The notes beneath the pieces are model-generated. The model was not told where the DNA came from. It searched no databases and worked only from the letters and a program-made list of their open reading frames with translations. Below are positions 49,518-51,654 of a stretch of DNA of 51,654 bases, piece after piece; the first letter of the stretch is position 1; each line of letters begins with the position of its first letter. Origin of the DNA: UMGS1279 sp045536815 (GTDB taxonomy: Bacteria; Bacillota; Clostridia; Oscillospirales; Acutalibacteraceae); NCBI GenBank assembly GCA_045536815.1, contig JAZSOH010000005.1, positions 1 through 51,654 of the forward strand, given 5' to 3'. Both the position numbers and the translations under genes were made by a program.

Positions 49518-51413
49518 ATGAAAGCTAAAAAAGAAAATGGCAAGTTTTCTTTTAGAATTCTTTTTACAGTAGTTTTTGATTTAATGCTTGCAGTTATAAG
49601 CTTTTTCTTTTCATATACTTATATGACCGGGCATATTTCGGGTGACCCGCTTGGCATGCGAGAGTTTGCCACATACTTTTGTGTATATGCGGTCGCATTT
49701 TTTGTCGCAAACCTATTGCTAGGCGCCTATAGAAAGAGCTCATTGTCAAGCTTGTATAAGAGCATACCTATCGCAATAGTTTCAATACTAGTGTCGCATA
49801 TGGTTTCGGGAGCTTGCTTATTCTATGTTGAAAAGATAATGTTAGATGTAATTATTACGTCTAGTGTAATATGTACAGTCCTTCTTTTAATTGCAAGGGT
49901 AATGCATAAATATCTTTTCGAACTTTATTATTCTAAGAATGTTTCGGAAATTTCTACCTCTATACACACGCTTATTATCGGAGCGGGTTTTTCGGGCAAA
50001 ATGGTTTATCACGAACTAATGGAATGTACCGATAATGAGTATTTGCCGGTTTGTTTCGTTGATGATAATATTGAACTTATAGGAACAGAGGTTTGTGGCA
50101 TTCCCGTTTTTGGCCCTTCTGCACTAATTCCTGAGCTTTGCAAAAAGTTTGATATAGGTATGATAGTTTTTGCTATTCCTTCTTGTGACAAGAAAGAACG
50201 TGCAAGAATTTTGCAAAACTGTAAAGAGGTCGACTGTCAGGTTAGAATTCTTCCTACATTGGACGAGCTTACCAAAAAAAATGGCGGCTATTTCAATCAG
50301 TCAGTTAATGTTGATGTAGAAAAACTTCTTGGCCGCGATGCTATTCATATTAAAAATGATAAGGTTGAAGAGTTTATAGATGGCAAAACCTGTCTTATTA
50401 CAGGTGGCGGCGGCTCCATAGGTAGTGAGCTTTGCAGGCAAATTGTTAGAATGAATCCAAAGAAACTTGTCATTTTGGATATCTATGAAAATAATGCTTA
50501 CGAAATTCAACAAGAACTTCTTAGAGCAGGATTTAGTAGAGATATAGTTGTGGTGGAAATCGCTTCTGTTCGCGACCGCAAGAAAATAGATGCAATTTTT
50601 GAAAAGCATAAGTTTGATGTTGTTTTTCATGCTGCCGCACATAAGCATGTTCCTCTTATGGAAGACAATCCTGAAGAGGCAATTAAAAATAATGTTTTGG
50701 GCACCTATAATGTGGCTCATATGTGTCATAAATATTCTGTAGAGAAAATGGTACTGATTTCTACCGATAAAGCTGTTAATCCGACAAATGTAATGGGCGC
50801 TTCTAAACGTCTTTGTGAAATGATTATGCAGTATATGTCCCAAACCTATACTAAAACAAAATTTGCTGCAGTTAGATTTGGTAATGTTTTGGGGTCGAAT
50901 GGTTCAGTTATTCCACTTTTTACAAAGCAAATTGAAAAGGGCGGACCCCTTACTGTAACTCACCCTGATATTATAAGGTATTTTATGACAATTCCCGAAG
51001 CGGTTTCTTTGGTGCTCGAAGCGGGAACAATGTCAACCGGTGGCGAGATATTTGTGCTTGATATGGGTGAGCCTGTTAAAATTGTAACCTTGGCTGAAAA
51101 TCTTATTAAAATGTATGGTCTGAAACCTTATACCGATATTGAAATCAATTTCTGTGGTCTTCGCCCCGGTGAAAAGCTTTTTGAAGAGCTTTTAATGAGT
51201 GACGAAAATCTTAAGGAAACCTATAATAGTAAAATATTCATAAATGATCAGTTAGAGGTTGATTGCGATAATATTAAGGAAAATCTCCAAGAGATTATTG
51301 ACGTAGCAAACGCTAATAATTCAAAGGAAACTGTAAAACTTCTTCATAAGTTTGTTCCTACATTTAAGCTTCCTGAAGAAATTAATTCTCAGAAGGTTGC
51401 AGCAATTAAATAA
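49518..51413 (+). CDS. CapD-type nucleoside-diphosphate sugar epimerase/dehydratase
   Basis: The 631-aa protein has four N-terminal transmembrane helices (about 12-125), a first Rossmann domain with LIIGAGFSGKMV (about 152) and a second SDR domain with LITGGGGSIGSELCRQI (about 293) and STDKAVNPTNVMGASKR (about 415). The family (CapD/WbpM/PglF) makes UDP-4-keto-6-deoxy-sugars from UDP-GlcNAc for capsule or glycoprotein synthesis. It ends the polysaccharide group, and glycosyltransferases are absent here. AAGGATG precedes the ATG. Confidence 0.92.
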   Translation: MKAKKENGKFSFRILFTVVFDLMLAVISFFFSYTYMTGHISGDPLGMREFATYFCVYAVAFFVANLLLGAYRKSSLSSLYKSIPIAIVSILVSHMVSGACLFYVEKIMLDVIITSSVICTVLLLIARVMHKYLFELYYSKNVSEISTSIHTLIIGAGFSGKMVYHELMECTDNEYLPVCFVDDNIELIGTEVCGIPVFGPSALIPELCKKFDIGMIVFAIPSCDKKERARILQNCKEVDCQVRILPTLDELTKKNGGYFNQSVNVDVEKLLGRDAIHIKNDKVEEFIDGKTCLITGGGGSIGSELCRQIVRMNPKKLVILDIYENNAYEIQQELLRAGFSRDIVVVEIASVRDRKKIDAIFEKHKFDVVFHAAAHKHVPLMEDNPEEAIKNNVLGTYNVAHMCHKYSVEKMVLISTDKAVNPTNVMGASKRLCEMIMQYMSQTYTKTKFAAVRFGNVLGSNGSVIPLFTKQIEKGGPLTVTHPDIIRYFMTIPEAVSLVLEAGTMSTGGEIFVLDMGEPVKIVTLAENLIKMYGLKPYTDIEINFCGLRPGEKLFEELLMSDENLKETYNSKIFINDQLEVDCDNIKENLQEIIDVANANNSKETVKLLHKFVPTFKLPEEINSQKVAAIK

Positions 51414-51428
51414 GTTATTTTTTTATTA

Positions 51429-51457
51429 GCCTTGCCAATTATGGCAAGGCATTTTTT
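51429..51457 (+). terminator. Terminator after capD-type gene
   Basis: GCCTTGCCA/TGGCAAGGC (9 bp, ATTA loop, 51429-51450) followed by six T. Confidence 0.88.
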
Positions 51458-51511
51458 ATGGTTTAAAAAACTCAATATAATAAAAAATAAAAAAGAGATT
51501 AACTTTAATTG

Positions 51512-51547
51512 AAAAAAACTAAAAAAAGTTTAAAAAAGTGTAAAAAA
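51512..51547 (+). promoter_or_regulatory. Phased A-tracts (UP-like curved DNA)
   Basis: Four runs of 6-7 A at 51512-51518, 51521-51527, 51532-51537 and 51542-51547 have centres 9-10 bp apart, close to one helical turn, ending 4 bp before the -35 box at 51552. This predicts strong curvature and UP-element activation. Confidence 0.65.
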
Positions 51548-51551
51548 GGGG

Positions 51552-51580
51552 TTGACAATAGGGAATAAATTTGGTAATAT
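51552..51580 (+). promoter_or_regulatory. Strong promoter, probably of an rRNA operon
   Basis: TTGACA (51552-51557), exact 17-nt spacer, TAATAT (51575-51580). The downstream sequence contains CCTTGAAAATTAAACA, typical of Firmicute rRNA leader and spacer regions. Confidence 0.75.
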
Positions 51581-51589
51581 AATTGGGCG

Positions 51590-51654
51590 CCCTTGAGAAA
51601 GGGAAGCGAAAACGAACCTTGAAAATTAAACAACGATGACAAAAAGGACCCGAC
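51590..51654 (+). other. Putative rRNA operon leader, cut by the window end
   Basis: It begins with a CCCTTGAGAAAGGG hairpin and an AACGAACCTTGAAAATTAA block. No 16S start is reached. It resembles pre-16S leader sequence of Clostridia, but the 16S gene itself lies outside. Confidence 0.5.

Overview
The window is a chromosomal segment of a low-GC, endospore-forming Firmicute, most likely an uncultured gut-type member of the Clostridia (Oscillospiraceae/Ruminococcaceae-like). The evidence is spoIID, the dnaG-rpoD pair, IreB, a tRNA-Phe T-box, DUF4364, YabE/3D-domain proteins, Gram-positive ribosome binding sites, many TTG/GTG starts, and TTGACA-17-TATAAT promoters. I see no phage structural genes, no CRISPR array and no recognisable transposase. 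The species cannot be named from this sequence.

Layout. 1-240: a hairpin-rich repeat ending in a tRNA T-arm-like sequence. 245-2344: pyridoxal kinase-like gene, tcdA and a truncated LacI-type regulator. 2443-2793: a MazF toxin with no visible antitoxin. 2794-3424: long AT-rich leader and promoter of a cell-wall (DUF348-G5-3D) protein. 4551-7120: a restriction-modification-like island, with a DUF262-HNH nuclease and an EcoRI-family adenine methyltransferase divergent from a small controller-type HTH gene across twin palindromic operators. 7196-10545: threonine aldolase, galE and DUF1015 on the minus strand. 10692-20641: spoIID, yigZ, dgt, dnaG, rpoD, an Rrf2 regulator, a TSCPD protein, an unknown gene, and trkA-trkH. 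20713-23433: minus-strand operon of flavodoxin-like reductase, DUF4364, ROK kinase and SIS isomerase. 23635-29764: glyQS, then a folate operon (folE, folP, unknown membrane protein, folB, folK) followed by asnB. 29822-31930: ECF sigma factor, membrane anti-sigma candidate, a tiny ORF and a lipoprotein. 31974-33769: tsaE-tsaB-upp. 33920-38847: rodA/ftsW-type gene, Phe T-box and pheST. 38848-40732: about 1.8 kb of accessory DNA that splits a terminator. 40815-42377: ireB, a small conserved gene and dusB. 42378-46367: ARG-box-controlled argGHF. 46452-51413: LCP-like protein divergent from an exopolysaccharide tyrosine-kinase module. 51512-51654: phased A-tracts, a strong promoter and what looks like the leader of an rRNA operon.

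Most interesting points. (1) The ECF sigma operon and the transcript leading to the lipoprotein carry the same promoter signature, GTCACAAA-N13-TCGTTAT, which predicts an autoregulated envelope-stress regulon including a 12-codon ORF and a 28-bp palindrome. (2) At 38900-40713 a DNA block sits inside one arm of the ancestral pheT terminator. It carries an array of triloop hairpins joined by GTGATATT/AATATCAC linkers directly upstream of a four-helix-bundle (23S rRNA intervening-sequence type) protein gene, and it looks like an undescribed RNA-protein mobile element. (3) A DUF262-HNH nuclease is paired with an EcoRI-type methylase and a C-protein switch. (4) A 27-nt palindrome recurs in inverted orientation inside two unrelated terminators.
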